DNA of 54,104 nucleotides from Nitrosomonadales bacterium (GTDB taxonomy: Bacteria > Pseudomonadota > Gammaproteobacteria > Burkholderiales > Gallionellaceae): NCBI GenBank assembly GCA_023259055.1, contig JAHFQZ010000008.1, positions 1 to 54,104 on the forward strand. Reading direction: 5' to 3'. The position numbers and the translations under genes were made by a program. The notes under the pieces were generated by a model. That model was not told the DNA's origin, ran no database searches, and was given only the letters and a program-made list of their open reading frames with translations. Below are positions 17,637 to 26,204 of the stretch, in pieces (position 1 is the first letter of the stretch; the number at the start of each line of letters is the position of its first letter).

Positions 17637-17756
17637 ATGCCTGAAGCGAACCGGGGTGGCTGGAAAACATGTAATCGCGGACATAAATATCGTGGCGTCG
17701 GACCCTGCCCGGTTTGTTGGCCCGGTGGCGCCAAAAAGAAAACATTGGAGGGATGT
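17637..17756 (+). other. In-frame upstream ORF: small zinc-knuckle-like sequence
   Basis: ATG 17637, with AGGAG six bases upstream, opens a frame reading GWKTCNRGHKYRGVGPCPVC then WPGGAKKK. This compact Cys/His block resembles stand-alone small basic proteins I recall from other proteobacteria (C-x2-RGH, CPxCWPG). Here no stop follows; the frame runs straight into the di-heme oxidoreductase at 17757. It is either a lost stop codon that fused two genes or an N-terminal extension. Confidence 0.5.
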
Positions 17757-19361
17757 ATGCGCGCAACTCTCAGGTTTTTACCAATGGTGTTGTTCGGTTT
17801 CGCTTGCTGCCTGGCGGGTAAAGTGGCGCACGCCGCGCTGACGGATGTTACCCAGACGACACCCAATGTGCCGGGTGCTGCGCAAGGAAAATCCCTGACC
17901 CAGCAGATCGGCGCGGGGCGCGGTGACGAATTTACTCCGGGGTCGTCGATTTACCTGATCAAAAGGGACCCGGCGCGCTCGGTCCGTCGTGGGCGGCAAC
18001 TCTTCCAGCGAAAATTCACGTTAGCACAAGGTCAGGGGCCACGAGTCAGCAAAGACTGCTCCGGGGACATCCAGAAAAACCCGGCGCTTGGCGCCGGCCT
18101 CGCGGATAGCTGCGCAGCGTGTCACGCGCAGCCCCGAGGATCGGCCGGAGCAGGTGGCGACGTGGCAACCCGGCCTGATAGCCGCAACGCCCCGCACCTG
18201 TTCGGACTTGGGCTGGTCGAAATGCTTGGCGACGAGATCACGCATGACCTGCGCGCTGTCCGCGCAGAGGCGCTTGCCAAAGCGGCTTCTTCGGCACACC
18301 CGGTGACCCTGCCACTGACAAGCAAGCAGATCAAGTTCGGGTTTGTCACCGCGTTGCCAAACGGGGATTTAGACACCTCGCAGGTCGATGGTGTCGACCC
18401 GGATCTGCGGGTTAGGCCCTTTTTTGCACATGGCGGCGAATTTTCGATGCGCGCGTTTGCGGTAGGCGCCTTCAAGGACGAAATGGGGCTGGAGGCGCCG
18501 GACCCGGTCCTCTGCAGTGCCACGGACCCGGTCCACCCGGTAACAGCAATTACCCCTGCCGGCCTCGTGCTGGACCCGGCGCTTGACAGGATCAAGCATC
18601 CGCCGGTGTGCAGCCCCAACGAAGATGGCGACGGTGACGGGGTCGTCAACGAGATTGACGGTGCGCTCCTCGATCACATGGAGCTCTATTTGCTGAACTA
18701 TTTCAAACCGGCGATGGGCCGGACCACCAGCCGCACGCGAGAGGGGCTGCGGGTAATGCAGAACATCGGCTGTACCTCGTGCCATGTGCAGAATATGCTC
18801 ATCGAGCGTGACCGGCGAGTGGCTGATGTCGAGACCAATTTCGACCCCGCACGGGGAATCTTCAATCGCTTGTTTGCCACAGCTACCATTCTTTTTGACG
18901 TTGTGGATGACGGACAAACCTTTCCGAAACGCCTGCCGAAGCAACAGTCTTTTCTGGTCAAAAATATCTTCGCGGACTTCAAACGGCATGACCTTGGCCC
19001 GGAGTTCCACGAGCGGAACTATGACGGCACCCTGCAGAAGAAATTCATGACCAGGCCGCTTTGGGGCATCGCCACCACCGCGCCCTACGGCCACGATGGG
19101 CGCAGCATTAATCTGGAAGAGGTAATCCTGCGGCATGGCGGCGAAGCAAAAACAACGAAGGTTGCCTTCGAGAAGTTGAGCGACAATGACCGCAGGAAGG
19201 TGCTGGAATTCCTGTCAACGCTGGTGCTGTTCCCGCCCGATGACACGGCTTCAAACCTGAATCCGGGACACCCGGGCAGCAACAATCCCCAAGATCCCGC
19301 GGAGCACGGGAGCATCAACCTCGGTGTGCTATTCCAGATCCCCTCTGAGGGAACAGAGTAG
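17757..19361 (+). CDS. Di-heme oxidoreductase family protein (DUF1111/DHOR, cytochrome c type)
   Basis: 534 residues from ATG 17757, preceded by GGAGGG and starting with a Sec signal peptide (RATLRFLPMVLFGFACCLAG). GRQLFQRKFTLAQGQGP and two heme c sites, CAACH near residue 120 and CTSCH near 340, plus RPLWGIATTAPYGHDGRS, are typical of the DHOR/CcpA-related family. Members are periplasmic and poorly characterised, called putative thiol oxidoreductases or peroxidases. The frame is open a further 40 codons upstream (see the separate entry). It lies just outside the integron with clearly higher GC than the cassettes. Confidence 0.9.
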   Translation: MRATLRFLPMVLFGFACCLAGKVAHAALTDVTQTTPNVPGAAQGKSLTQQIGAGRGDEFTPGSSIYLIKRDPARSVRRGRQLFQRKFTLAQGQGPRVSKDCSGDIQKNPALGAGLADSCAACHAQPRGSAGAGGDVATRPDSRNAPHLFGLGLVEMLGDEITHDLRAVRAEALAKAASSAHPVTLPLTSKQIKFGFVTALPNGDLDTSQVDGVDPDLRVRPFFAHGGEFSMRAFAVGAFKDEMGLEAPDPVLCSATDPVHPVTAITPAGLVLDPALDRIKHPPVCSPNEDGDGDGVVNEIDGALLDHMELYLLNYFKPAMGRTTSRTREGLRVMQNIGCTSCHVQNMLIERDRRVADVETNFDPARGIFNRLFATATILFDVVDDGQTFPKRLPKQQSFLVKNIFADFKRHDLGPEFHERNYDGTLQKKFMTRPLWGIATTAPYGHDGRSINLEEVILRHGGEAKTTKVAFEKLSDNDRRKVLEFLSTLVLFPPDDTASNLNPGHPGSNNPQDPAEHGSINLGVLFQIPSEGTE

Positions 19362-19517
19362 CGCAGGATATAACGATAGCCATGTGAAATGACGCTCATG
19401 CCAGAAACCCGGAAATAAGGGCTCAAGCGTGCAAAGAATCCAATGCCGCTGTTCGTCAGAAACGAATCAATGCGCTGGCAAAAGCGCACCCCATAATTTA
19501 ACGACAGGAGTTTCCCC

Positions 19518-19751
19518 ATGGTCGTGGAAGTCGTGCTCAAATCTGTTTTAACCTGCCCGGAATGCGGATACGCGAAGGAAGAAACCATGCCGACGGATTC
19601 TTGCCTGTGGTTTTATGAGTGCACAAACTGCGGCGCACTGCTGCGTCCGAAGGCCGGTGATTGCTGCGTGTTCTGTTCGTATGGCTCAGTCCCTTGTCCG
19701 CCGGTACAGATTCATGGTAAAGCAGGTGGCTCTTGTTGCGCCGGCTCGTAA
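19518..19751 (+). CDS. GDCCVxC domain-containing small protein
   Basis: 77 residues with ten cysteines. LTCPECGYAKEETMPTDSC and FYECTNCGALL form a zinc-ribbon-like half, then KAGDCCVFCSYGSVPCPPVQ carries the name-giving GDCCVxC motif. In some species a selenocysteine replaces one Cys in this family; here all are ordinary Cys codons. The C-terminal GGSCCAGS could bind metal. A role in metal or redox handling is inferred only. Start ATG 19518 follows AGGAG with suitable spacing. Confidence 0.88.
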   Translation: MVVEVVLKSVLTCPECGYAKEETMPTDSCLWFYECTNCGALLRPKAGDCCVFCSYGSVPCPPVQIHGKAGGSCCAGS

Positions 19752-19803
19752 CCTTGCGCTCAATGTAGCTCGAATCCAGCCCCACCACTCAGCAGGGCAT
19801 ATT

Positions 19804-20598
19804 TCAAATCTCCAGTGTCAGGCATTTGCATGAGCCGCCTGACTTGAGGAATTCGGAAACATCCACCTCAATGACTTCGTAGCCTCGTTGCTTCAGGACG
19901 AATTTAAGTTCTGCCGACGCCTTGTGCATGATGACGCTCTGGTCGATGGAGATCGCATTGCAGGCGAAATTTTTTGCATCCGACTCCGAGACCCATACAA
20001 TGTTTTCTCCGAATGCGTCATTAAGCGCTGCTACGCTTTTTCGGGAAAATGCCTTTTCATACGATATGGCTTGGCCTTGCGGCAATGGGCAGAATGCCGT
20101 GTCGAGGTGATACCAGTGGGTGTCGATGAGCTCAAGCGCATGAACTTCGACATGAAGCGCAGCAACGATTTCATCCCGCGCATGGGATGCGCTCCTGATT
20201 CCAGAACCGAACCAGAGCCTGCCCAGAGAATCGAACAGGGCGTCTCCGGCGCCTTCGAATATCGTGCCTTCCCTGAGGCGCAGCACCCGGTAGCCCTGGG
20301 AGGCAAAAAATTTCTGGAAGTGCTCCGCTTCGCCCTGTCTCTCGGCATGACGAAACGACGAGACGATGACTTCGTTGTTTTTGACGAGCCCTGCGTTGGC
20401 GGTGAACACCATATCCGGCAGCCCCGCAACGGGTTCGATCAGGCTGACCGATGCCAACCCTGACACGATGCCGTACAAGTTTTCCCATTGCTGTTTCGCC
20501 AGTTTCTTGTCCACTTTCCCCAAGTTGCCTTCCATCCAGGGATTGATCACGTAGCACACTTCAAAAAACTTCGGCTCGCACATCAGGAAACGTTTCAT
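19804..20598 (-). CDS. Arginine deiminase/dimethylargininase-related amidinotransferase-fold protein
   Basis: 264 residues starting KRFLMCEPKFFEVCYVINPW, with DMVFTANAGLV near 65 (substrate Asp), EGAGDALFD near 115, the His-x-x-x-Asp region THWYHLDTAFCPLP near 160, and a C-terminal GGSCKCLTLEI holding the likely nucleophilic Cys. This is the guanidino-group-modifying enzyme superfamily (DDAH/ADI). The substrate could be arginine, a methylarginine or ornithine; sequence does not settle it. It is 31 bases downstream of ampG on the same strand. Confidence 0.85.
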   Translation of the reverse strand: MKRFLMCEPKFFEVCYVINPWMEGNLGKVDKKLAKQQWENLYGIVSGLASVSLIEPVAGLPDMVFTANAGLVKNNEVIVSSFRHAERQGEAEHFQKFFASQGYRVLRLREGTIFEGAGDALFDSLGRLWFGSGIRSASHARDEIVAALHVEVHALELIDTHWYHLDTAFCPLPQGQAISYEKAFSRKSVAALNDAFGENIVWVSESDAKNFACNAISIDQSVIMHKASAELKFVLKQRGYEVIEVDVSEFLKSGGSCKCLTLEI

Positions 20599-20628
20599 CG
20601 GTATTTCCTTCGCAACGGGTGGCGTTTT

Positions 20629-21885
20629 TTATTGGACGTTCGGTACAGCCTCATTCCATGGCGCGACCTTGAACAGCAGCAGCATTCCCGGCACGGCCAG
20701 CAACGCGCACAGCAGAAAGAAACCCATCCAGCCCATCGCATCCACAAGCCAGCCGGTAGCCGCATTGGCAAAGGTGCGCGGCATCGCGGCGAGGCTGGTG
20801 AACAGTGCAAACTGGGTGGCAGTGTAAGCCGGATGTGTAGCGCGGGCGATGAAGGCGACGAAGGCGGCAGTACCCAGCCCGACGCCCAGTGCTTCGAGGC
20901 CGATCACAGTGGCAAGCTGGGCGAGTTCAACGGAAGTAATTTCGACGTGGTGCCCCACCGAGGCCAGCCAGGCGAAGCCGAAGATGGAGACCACCTGCAC
21001 CACGCCGAACAGCCACAACGCGCGGCTGATGCCGATTTTCACCATCCACAGCCCACCAAGCAGGCCGCCGATGACGGCTGGCCACAGCCCGGCATTCTTG
21101 GCGACCAGTCCGATCTGGGTTTTGGAAAAACCCATGTCCAGATAAAACGGTGTGGCCAGCGCGGTGCACATGCTGTCGCCGAGTTTGTAGAAAAACAGGA
21201 AGGCGAGGATCATCAGTGCGCTGTTCCAACCCTTGCGGGCGATGAATTCATGGAACGGCTCGACCACCGCTTCGCGTAGCGTCTTGGGCGGGGTTGCGCG
21301 GTGAGGTTCTTGCACCAGCAACGTCATTGCAACGCCGGGAAGCATGAACAGGGCGGTGGCGATGAACACCGTGCTCCACGGCAAAAAATCTGCGAGGATC
21401 AGTGCCAGCGAGCCCGGCACCAGCCCGGCGATGCGGTAGGCATTCACATGCACCGCATTGCCCAACCCCAGTTCGACATCACTCAACAACTCGCGACGAT
21501 AGGCGTCCAGCACGATGTCCTGCGTGGCGCTGAGGAAGGCGAGCAGCGTAGCAATCAGGGCGATGCTGTGCAGATCGCTTTGCGGCGAGAACGCACCCAT
21601 AGAGGCGATCACCGCCAGCAAGCCGATCTGGGTCAGCAGCATCCAGCCGCGCCGCCGTCCGAGCAGCGGCAGGACGTAGCGGTCGAGCAGCGGCGACCAC
21701 AGGAATTTCCAGGTGTAGGGAAACTGGATCAGCGCAAACAGGCCGATGGTCTTCAGGTCAACTTGCTCACTGCGCAGCCAGGCGGGTAACAGGTTGAACA
21801 GCAGGTACAGCGGCAGGCCGGAAGAAAATCCGGTGAACACGCAAATCAACATGCGGCGGGTGAAGAGTTGTTGCCAGACAGTCAT
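20629..21885 (-). CDS. ampG: AmpG-type muropeptide MFS permease
   Basis: 418 residues, about 12 membrane segments. It has the AmpG-specific start (MLICVFTGFSSGLPLYLLF, then LPAWLR), KFLWSPLLDRYVLPLLGRRRGW and SATQDIVLDAYRRELL. AmpG imports GlcNAc-anhydroMurNAc muropeptides for cell-wall recycling. The window also holds anmK at 48 kb, a cytoplasmic step of the same route, though not linked. A palindromic repeat lies in front of it. Confidence 0.92.
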   Translation of the reverse strand: MTVWQQLFTRRMLICVFTGFSSGLPLYLLFNLLPAWLRSEQVDLKTIGLFALIQFPYTWKFLWSPLLDRYVLPLLGRRRGWMLLTQIGLLAVIASMGAFSPQSDLHSIALIATLLAFLSATQDIVLDAYRRELLSDVELGLGNAVHVNAYRIAGLVPGSLALILADFLPWSTVFIATALFMLPGVAMTLLVQEPHRATPPKTLREAVVEPFHEFIARKGWNSALMILAFLFFYKLGDSMCTALATPFYLDMGFSKTQIGLVAKNAGLWPAVIGGLLGGLWMVKIGISRALWLFGVVQVVSIFGFAWLASVGHHVEITSVELAQLATVIGLEALGVGLGTAAFVAFIARATHPAYTATQFALFTSLAAMPRTFANAATGWLVDAMGWMGFFLLCALLAVPGMLLLFKVAPWNEAVPNVQ

Positions 21886-21896
21886 GTAGGAAGGCA

Positions 21897-21963
21897 GTCA
21901 CACCGGCGCAGGCCGGTGTCCAGGCATAAATAAAAACTGGATTCCGGCCTGCGCCGGTGTGAC
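21897..21963. repeat. Long perfect hairpin repeat between metW and ampG
   Basis: GTCACACCGGCGCAGGCCGG (21897-21916) is exactly complementary to 21944-21963, with a 27-base loop that itself pairs partly (CCAG/CTGG). This CCGGCGCAGGCCGG...CTGGATTCC type is a widely dispersed proteobacterial repeat. It fills most of the 97-base gap and may terminate or insulate transcription between the metX-metW unit and ampG. Confidence 0.8.
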
Positions 21964-21982
21964 GAAGGAAAATAATTTACCG

Positions 21983-22597
21983 TCATATCCCACGCTGAAA
22001 CCGGTACACCGCCGTGCTGCCCAGCAGATTAGGCAGCAAACCCACTTCTCTTTCGCCGGTCATCACGCGGCGTTCCAGCACTGTCACGTTGAGATCGCGG
22101 CAAAATGTCTCGAAGTCATGCAGCGTGCACAGATGCACGTTTGGGGTGTCATACCATTGATAGGGCAGCTCGCGCGACACCGGCATGTTGCCGAGCAATA
22201 TGCTGAGGCGGTTTTTCCAGTAGCCGAAGTTGGGGAAGCTGACAATGCCCTCGCGCCCGACGCGCAGCATTTCCCGGATCAGCGGTTCGGTGTGGCGCGT
22301 GGCCTGCAGGGTTTGCGACAGCATCACGAAATCGAACGAGCCATCCTCGAAATCTGACAGACCTGAATCGAGGTCGTTCTGGATCACGTTTACACCGTTG
22401 GCGATGCACGACACGATGTCGAGGTCGCTGATCTCCACACCGTAGCCGCGCACTGCGCGGGTTTCCTTGAGGTAGCGCAGCAGGCTGCCGTCGCCGCAAC
22501 CGAGGTCGAGTACCGATGCGCCTTGGGGTATCCATGCTGCAATCGCGGCGAAGTCGGGCCGGGTAACGGCGAGTTTGGTGATGTCGTTCGGGCTCAT
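21983..22597 (-). CDS. metW: Methionine biosynthesis protein MetW
   Basis: 204 residues, a SAM-methyltransferase-like fold with SVLDLGCGDGSLLRYL near 28, YGVEISDLDIVSC, FDFVMLSQTLQATRH near 90 and FPNFGYWKNRL near 120. MetW works with MetX in homoserine acylation in many proteobacteria. A strong AAGGAGG lies 8 bases before the ATG. A mini-ORF overlaps its start by ATGA and links it to metX. Confidence 0.95.
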   Translation of the reverse strand: MSPNDITKLAVTRPDFAAIAAWIPQGASVLDLGCGDGSLLRYLKETRAVRGYGVEISDLDIVSCIANGVNVIQNDLDSGLSDFEDGSFDFVMLSQTLQATRHTEPLIREMLRVGREGIVSFPNFGYWKNRLSILLGNMPVSRELPYQWYDTPNVHLCTLHDFETFCRDLNVTVLERRVMTGEREVGLLPNLLGSTAVYRFQRGI

Positions 22598-22710
22598 GCC
22601 GCCGCCTCCTTAACTTGCGCCAACACATCCACTATTCTATTGTTTTGGCGTCTGGCAGCAATCGCGGACGGTCGCATCCCCACTGCGCGGGGCCCCTGCT
22701 TCCTGCTCAT
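22594..22710 (-). CDS. Mini-ORF linking metX and metW (38 codons)
   Basis: The 109-base gap between metX and metW is exactly filled by a frame reading [15 protein letters not shown], then [20 protein letters not shown] and AAA. Its ATG overlaps the metX stop by four bases (ATGA) and its TGA overlaps the metW ATG the same way. The product would be a basic, helix-prone peptide. Double stop-start overlap suggests real translation, either as a peptide or simply to carry ribosomes from metX to metW. No homologue is recognised and it could be fortuitous. Confidence 0.45.
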   Translation of the reverse strand: MSRKQGPRAVGMRPSAIAARRQNNRIVDVLAQVKEAAA

Positions 22711-23846
22711 GCTGCCACCTCGCTTGCAACATTATCGAGGTAGGCGCGCATCACGTCGAAGTAGTGCGGATGCTCCATCAGGAAGGAATCATGGCCGTGC
22801 GTCGAAGTGATCTCGGCATAGCTGACGTTGCGCCGGTTGTGCAGCAAAGGCCGCACAATTTCGCGCGAGCGCTCCGGCGAAAAACGCCAGTCAGTGGTGA
22901 ACGAGATAACCAGAAAATCCGCCTTGGCGCGCGCAAAAGCCTTGTTCAGATCGCCGCCGAAATCATGTGCCGGATCGAAATAATCCAGCGCCTTGGTCAT
23001 CAACAGATAGGTGTTGGCATCGAAGTAAGATGCGAACTTGTCGCCCTGATAGCGCAAATAGGATTCGATCTCGAACTCGATGTCGTAACCGTAGCTGAAT
23101 TTCCCTGAACGCAGTTCACGCCCGAATTTATCCGCCATCACATCGTCGGACAGATAGGTGATGTGACCGAGCATGCGCGCCAGCCTAAGGCCGCGAGTCG
23201 GCACCACATTGTGCCTGTAGAAATTGCCGCCGTGAAAATCCGGGTCGGTCAGTATCGCACTGCGTGCCACATCGTTGAACGCGATGTTCTGCGCGGTGAG
23301 ATGCGGTGCGGCGGCAATCGATAACACGTGGCGCACGCGGTCGGGAAAGCTCAGCGACCATTGCAGCGCCTGCATCCCGCCGAGGCTGCCGCCGATCACA
23401 GCCGCGAATTGCCGGATGCCGAGCAGGTCGGCGAGGCGTGCCTGCGACTCCAGCCAGTCCTCCACCGTAATGACCGGAAATCCCGATCCATAAGGTTGCC
23501 CGGTATCCGGGTTGATTGAAGATGGCCCGGTCGAGCCATGGCAGCCGCCGAGGTTGTTCAGCCCAACCACGAAAAATTTATCGGTATCGACCGGCTTGCC
23601 AGGGCCGATCATGTTGTCCCACCAGCCGATATTTTTGGGGTCGTCCGCGTAATATCCGGCAACGTGATGATGGCCGGACAGCGCATGGCAAACCAGGATC
23701 GCGTTTGATTTGTCGGCATTTAGCGCACCATAGGTTTCATACGCCAGTTCATAGCTCGGCAGCACCGCTCCGCTGCGGAAAACCAGCGGAGTATCAAATA
23801 TTGCGCGTTGTGCGCTGACTATGCCGATGCTGTTTGATGCGCTCAA
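22707..23846 (-). CDS. metX: Homoserine O-acyltransferase
   Basis: 379 residues, alpha/beta-hydrolase fold. [16 protein letters not shown] near 53, [17 protein letters not shown] near 105, the nucleophile elbow [12 protein letters not shown] with Ser near 155, [12 protein letters not shown] near 315 (Asp) and [15 protein letters not shown] near 350 (His) complete the triad. MetX acylates homoserine at the start of methionine synthesis. In this protein type the donor may be succinyl-CoA or acetyl-CoA; which applies was not decided from sequence. Confidence 0.95.
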   Translation of the reverse strand: MSASNSIGIVSAQRAIFDTPLVFRSGAVLPSYELAYETYGALNADKSNAILVCHALSGHHHVAGYYADDPKNIGWWDNMIGPGKPVDTDKFFVVGLNNLGGCHGSTGPSSINPDTGQPYGSGFPVITVEDWLESQARLADLLGIRQFAAVIGGSLGGMQALQWSLSFPDRVRHVLSIAAAPHLTAQNIAFNDVARSAILTDPDFHGGNFYRHNVVPTRGLRLARMLGHITYLSDDVMADKFGRELRSGKFSYGYDIEFEIESYLRYQGDKFASYFDANTYLLMTKALDYFDPAHDFGGDLNKAFARAKADFLVISFTTDWRFSPERSREIVRPLLHNRRNVSYAEITSTHGHDSFLMEHPHYFDVMRAYLDNVASEVAA

Positions 23847-23859
23847 AATATTTACCCAA

Positions 23860-23896
23860 TAAAAACAAAACCCGTTCAGCTCTCGCGGGACGGGTT
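23860..23896 (-). terminator. Rho-independent terminator in the ptsI-metX gap
   Basis: On the minus strand AACCCGT, a 14-base loop, ACGGGTT and then TTGTTTTTATT form a terminator. It ends only about 13 bases before the metX start and lies 166 bases after the ptsI stop. It probably ends the PTS operon, but being in the metX leader it could also act as an attenuator. The 23897-24062 stretch otherwise shows no recognised element. Confidence 0.7.
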
Positions 23897-24062
23897 GCCT
23901 CGCTTTAGCTGGAATGTTTTAAGTGCCCCGCAAGCTGATGTCAAATCGGCACTGATGAAACTACTGATAGAACTACTGGCCATCTGACTAGGCGAGCAAA
24001 CAACACTCGTTAAGTCGCTGGTTATGGTGCGCAGTTTCCGCGTTTTGCGAAATGCTGTCAAT

Positions 24063-25787
24063 CTAGGCGTTAAGGCGATGCAGCAAATCGCGGATCTTCA
24101 TCGGATCATCGGTGCGCAATATCTTCTGTGTAAGGCTGGCGATTTCCGGCAGGCTGGTGGTGAGCACGCGCTGTTTGATGCTGGGGACTTGTGCGGAGAA
24201 CATCGAGAACTGGCGCAAGCCAAAGCCCAACAGCAGCCGCGTATAGGACAACTCACCAGCCATTTCGCCGCACACCGAGACTGGCACGCCGAACCGGCTG
24301 GCAGTGCTAATGATGTGTGCGAGCAGGTGCAGCACTGCGGGGTGCAGCGGATCGTACAGGTGAGCGACATCTTCGTCGGTGCGGTCTATCGCCAGCGTGT
24401 ATTGAATCAGGTCGTTGGTGCCGATGGACAGAAAATCGAGCTTCTTGGCGAATACGTTGAGTGCCAATGCTGCGGCAGGTATCTCGATCATGCCGCCGAT
24501 TTTTACTTCACGATCATAGGGAATACCTTCCGCATCCAGGCCTTGCTTGGCCGCAGCGACGGACTGCAAGGTCTGGTTGAGCTCCGAAATGCTGGACAAC
24601 ATCGGTATCAGTATCTTGACGTTGCCATAATGCGAGGCGCGTAGCACCGCGCGCAACTGGGTGCGGAATAATTGCGGTTCGGCCAGACACATGCGAATCG
24701 CGCGCAATCCGAGCGCCGGGTTGTTTGCAACGCGTTCTGCGCCTTTTAGTTGTTTGTCTGCGCCCAGATCGAAGGTGCGGATCGTAACGGGTTGCCCATC
24801 CATTCCTGCCGCCACTGTGCGGTATGCCTCAAATTGTTCTTCTTCACCCGGCAAAGCATCGCGGTTGAGATAGAGGAATTCACTGCGAAACAAACCGATT
24901 CCGGTTGCGCCATGTTCTCTTGCTTCGGCGACATCTTCCGGCTTCTCAATATTGGCAAGCAATTCGATGGCTGTGCCGTCCAGGGTGTCGGCACGCGCAG
25001 TGCGCAACCGCTTGAGCTTCTTGCGTTCCAGCTCCCATTCGCTTTGGCGCAGCTTGTATTCCGCCAGTATCGGCCTGTCCGGGTTGATGATCAGCACGCC
25101 CTGCTCGCCGTCCAGTATCAGCAGATCATCTTCACGGATCAGTTCACGCGCATGGCGCAAGCCGACTACGCATGGCGTGTCGAGACTGCGTGCGACGATT
25201 GCGGTGTGCGATGTCGCTCCGCCCACGTCGGTAATGAATGCGGCATATTGATGCGGCTTGAACTGGATCAGGTCTGCGGGACTCAGGTCGTGCGCCACCA
25301 GTATCATCTCGACATCATGGCGCGCCGGGGGTAACTGGTGGCCGTGCTGCCCGAGCAATTGTTTGAGCAGGCGTTCGGCGACCTGCTTCACATCGGTTTG
25401 CCGCTCGCGCAGATAGGCGTCTTCAAACTCATCAAATTGCGCAACCAGCGTTTCGGTCTGCACTTTGAGCGCCCACTCGGCATTGCATCGTTCGTTTGCA
25501 ATCATCTCGCGCGGCGTTACGCTCAACAGCGGATCGTCCAGAATCATCTGGTGCAACTCGAGGAAGGCATCGAATTCGACAGCGGCGCGGGTGGGACGGT
25601 TGCTGCGCAGGTTGGCAAATTCATTACGCGTAGCCTGCAAGGCGGCATCGAAACGCGCGATCTCCTCATCGATGAACTGCTTGGGTAATACGTAATGCGC
25701 CACCTCCAGCGAGGTACGCGAAATCAGGTGCGCATGGCCGATGGCGATGCCGCTGGAGACTGCGATGCCGTGCAGCGTAAAACTCAT
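24063..25787 (-). CDS. ptsI: PTS enzyme I (phosphoenolpyruvate-protein phosphotransferase)
   Basis: 574 residues from ATG 25787; a GTG two codons earlier is less likely. The phosphohistidine motif GGATSHTAIVARS lies near residue 186, and the PEP-binding domain shows GIGLFRSEFLYLNRD, GAERVANNPALGLRAIRM, MIEIPAAAL and FLSIGTNDLIQYTLAIDR with CGEMAG towards the C-terminus. It phosphorylates HPr. No EIIB or EIIC is encoded nearby, so this is a regulatory type of PTS, common in betaproteobacteria. Confidence 0.96.
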   Translation of the reverse strand: MSFTLHGIAVSSGIAIGHAHLISRTSLEVAHYVLPKQFIDEEIARFDAALQATRNEFANLRSNRPTRAAVEFDAFLELHQMILDDPLLSVTPREMIANERCNAEWALKVQTETLVAQFDEFEDAYLRERQTDVKQVAERLLKQLLGQHGHQLPPARHDVEMILVAHDLSPADLIQFKPHQYAAFITDVGGATSHTAIVARSLDTPCVVGLRHARELIREDDLLILDGEQGVLIINPDRPILAEYKLRQSEWELERKKLKRLRTARADTLDGTAIELLANIEKPEDVAEAREHGATGIGLFRSEFLYLNRDALPGEEEQFEAYRTVAAGMDGQPVTIRTFDLGADKQLKGAERVANNPALGLRAIRMCLAEPQLFRTQLRAVLRASHYGNVKILIPMLSSISELNQTLQSVAAAKQGLDAEGIPYDREVKIGGMIEIPAAALALNVFAKKLDFLSIGTNDLIQYTLAIDRTDEDVAHLYDPLHPAVLHLLAHIISTASRFGVPVSVCGEMAGELSYTRLLLGFGLRQFSMFSAQVPSIKQRVLTTSLPEIASLTQKILRTDDPMKIRDLLHRLNA

Positions 25788-25929
25788 AGACACCTCGACA
25801 AACCTACTGCGCAGCTCGATTGCGGCGTTGCACAGTACTCGCCGCCTCGCCTACCCATATGGTATGTCTCGTTGCTCCGTTCCGTGCGACTTGCACTCAA
25901 GCTGCTCGCTACGGTTTCTCGAGGTGTCT
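25788..25929. repeat. Inverted-repeat element inserted between ptsH and ptsI
   Basis: AGACACCTCGACAAAC (25788-25803) and its reverse complement with one mismatch (25914-25929) bound a 142-base block rich in TGCTCGC/GCGGCG motifs and without a convincing ORF. The block fills the whole ptsH-ptsI gap, separating two genes that are often adjacent. Confidence 0.6.
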
Positions 25930-25937
25930 TCATAAAA

Positions 25938-26204
25938 CTATTCACCTTCTCCGAAGTAATCATTGATAAGGTTCAAAAGAGCCTGCATCGCATCGGCCTC
26001 ATCTTCGCCATTGGTTTCGATGCCGATGGACGTGCCCTTTGCTGCGGCCAGCATCATCACACCCATGATGCTTTTGGCGTTCACGCGGCGGCCGCCGCGC
26101 GACAGCATCACTTCGCTTTTGAATCTGGAAGCAAGCTGGGTGAGTTTTGCCGAAGCTCGCGCATGCAAGCCGAGTTTGTTGATAATCATCGCGTCCTGTT
26201 GCAT
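25938..26204 (-). CDS. ptsH: PTS phosphocarrier protein HPr
   Basis: 88 residues starting MQQDAMIINKLGLHARASAK with the phosphorylated His in GLHARA, and the second conserved block RVNAKSIMGVMMLAAAKGT, in which Ser46 would be the HPr kinase site. The frame is open upstream, but the start at 26204 overlaps the EIIA stop by one base (TGATG) and gives the normal HPr length. HPr passes phosphate from PtsI to the EIIA just upstream. Confidence 0.95.
   Translation of the reverse strand: MQQDAMIINKLGLHARASAKLTQLASRFKSEVMLSRGGRRVNAKSIMGVMMLAAAKGTSIGIETNGEDEADAMQALLNLINDYFGEGE

Noticed and set aside
23876..24061. 61-codon minus-strand frame between ptsI and metX
   Set aside because: Serine-rich, no usual start with a ribosome-binding site, and it reads through the terminator stem.
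23897..24062. SAM-type riboswitch in the metX leader
   Set aside because: The leader is long enough, but I could not match any SAM riboswitch core; only the terminator hairpin is clear.
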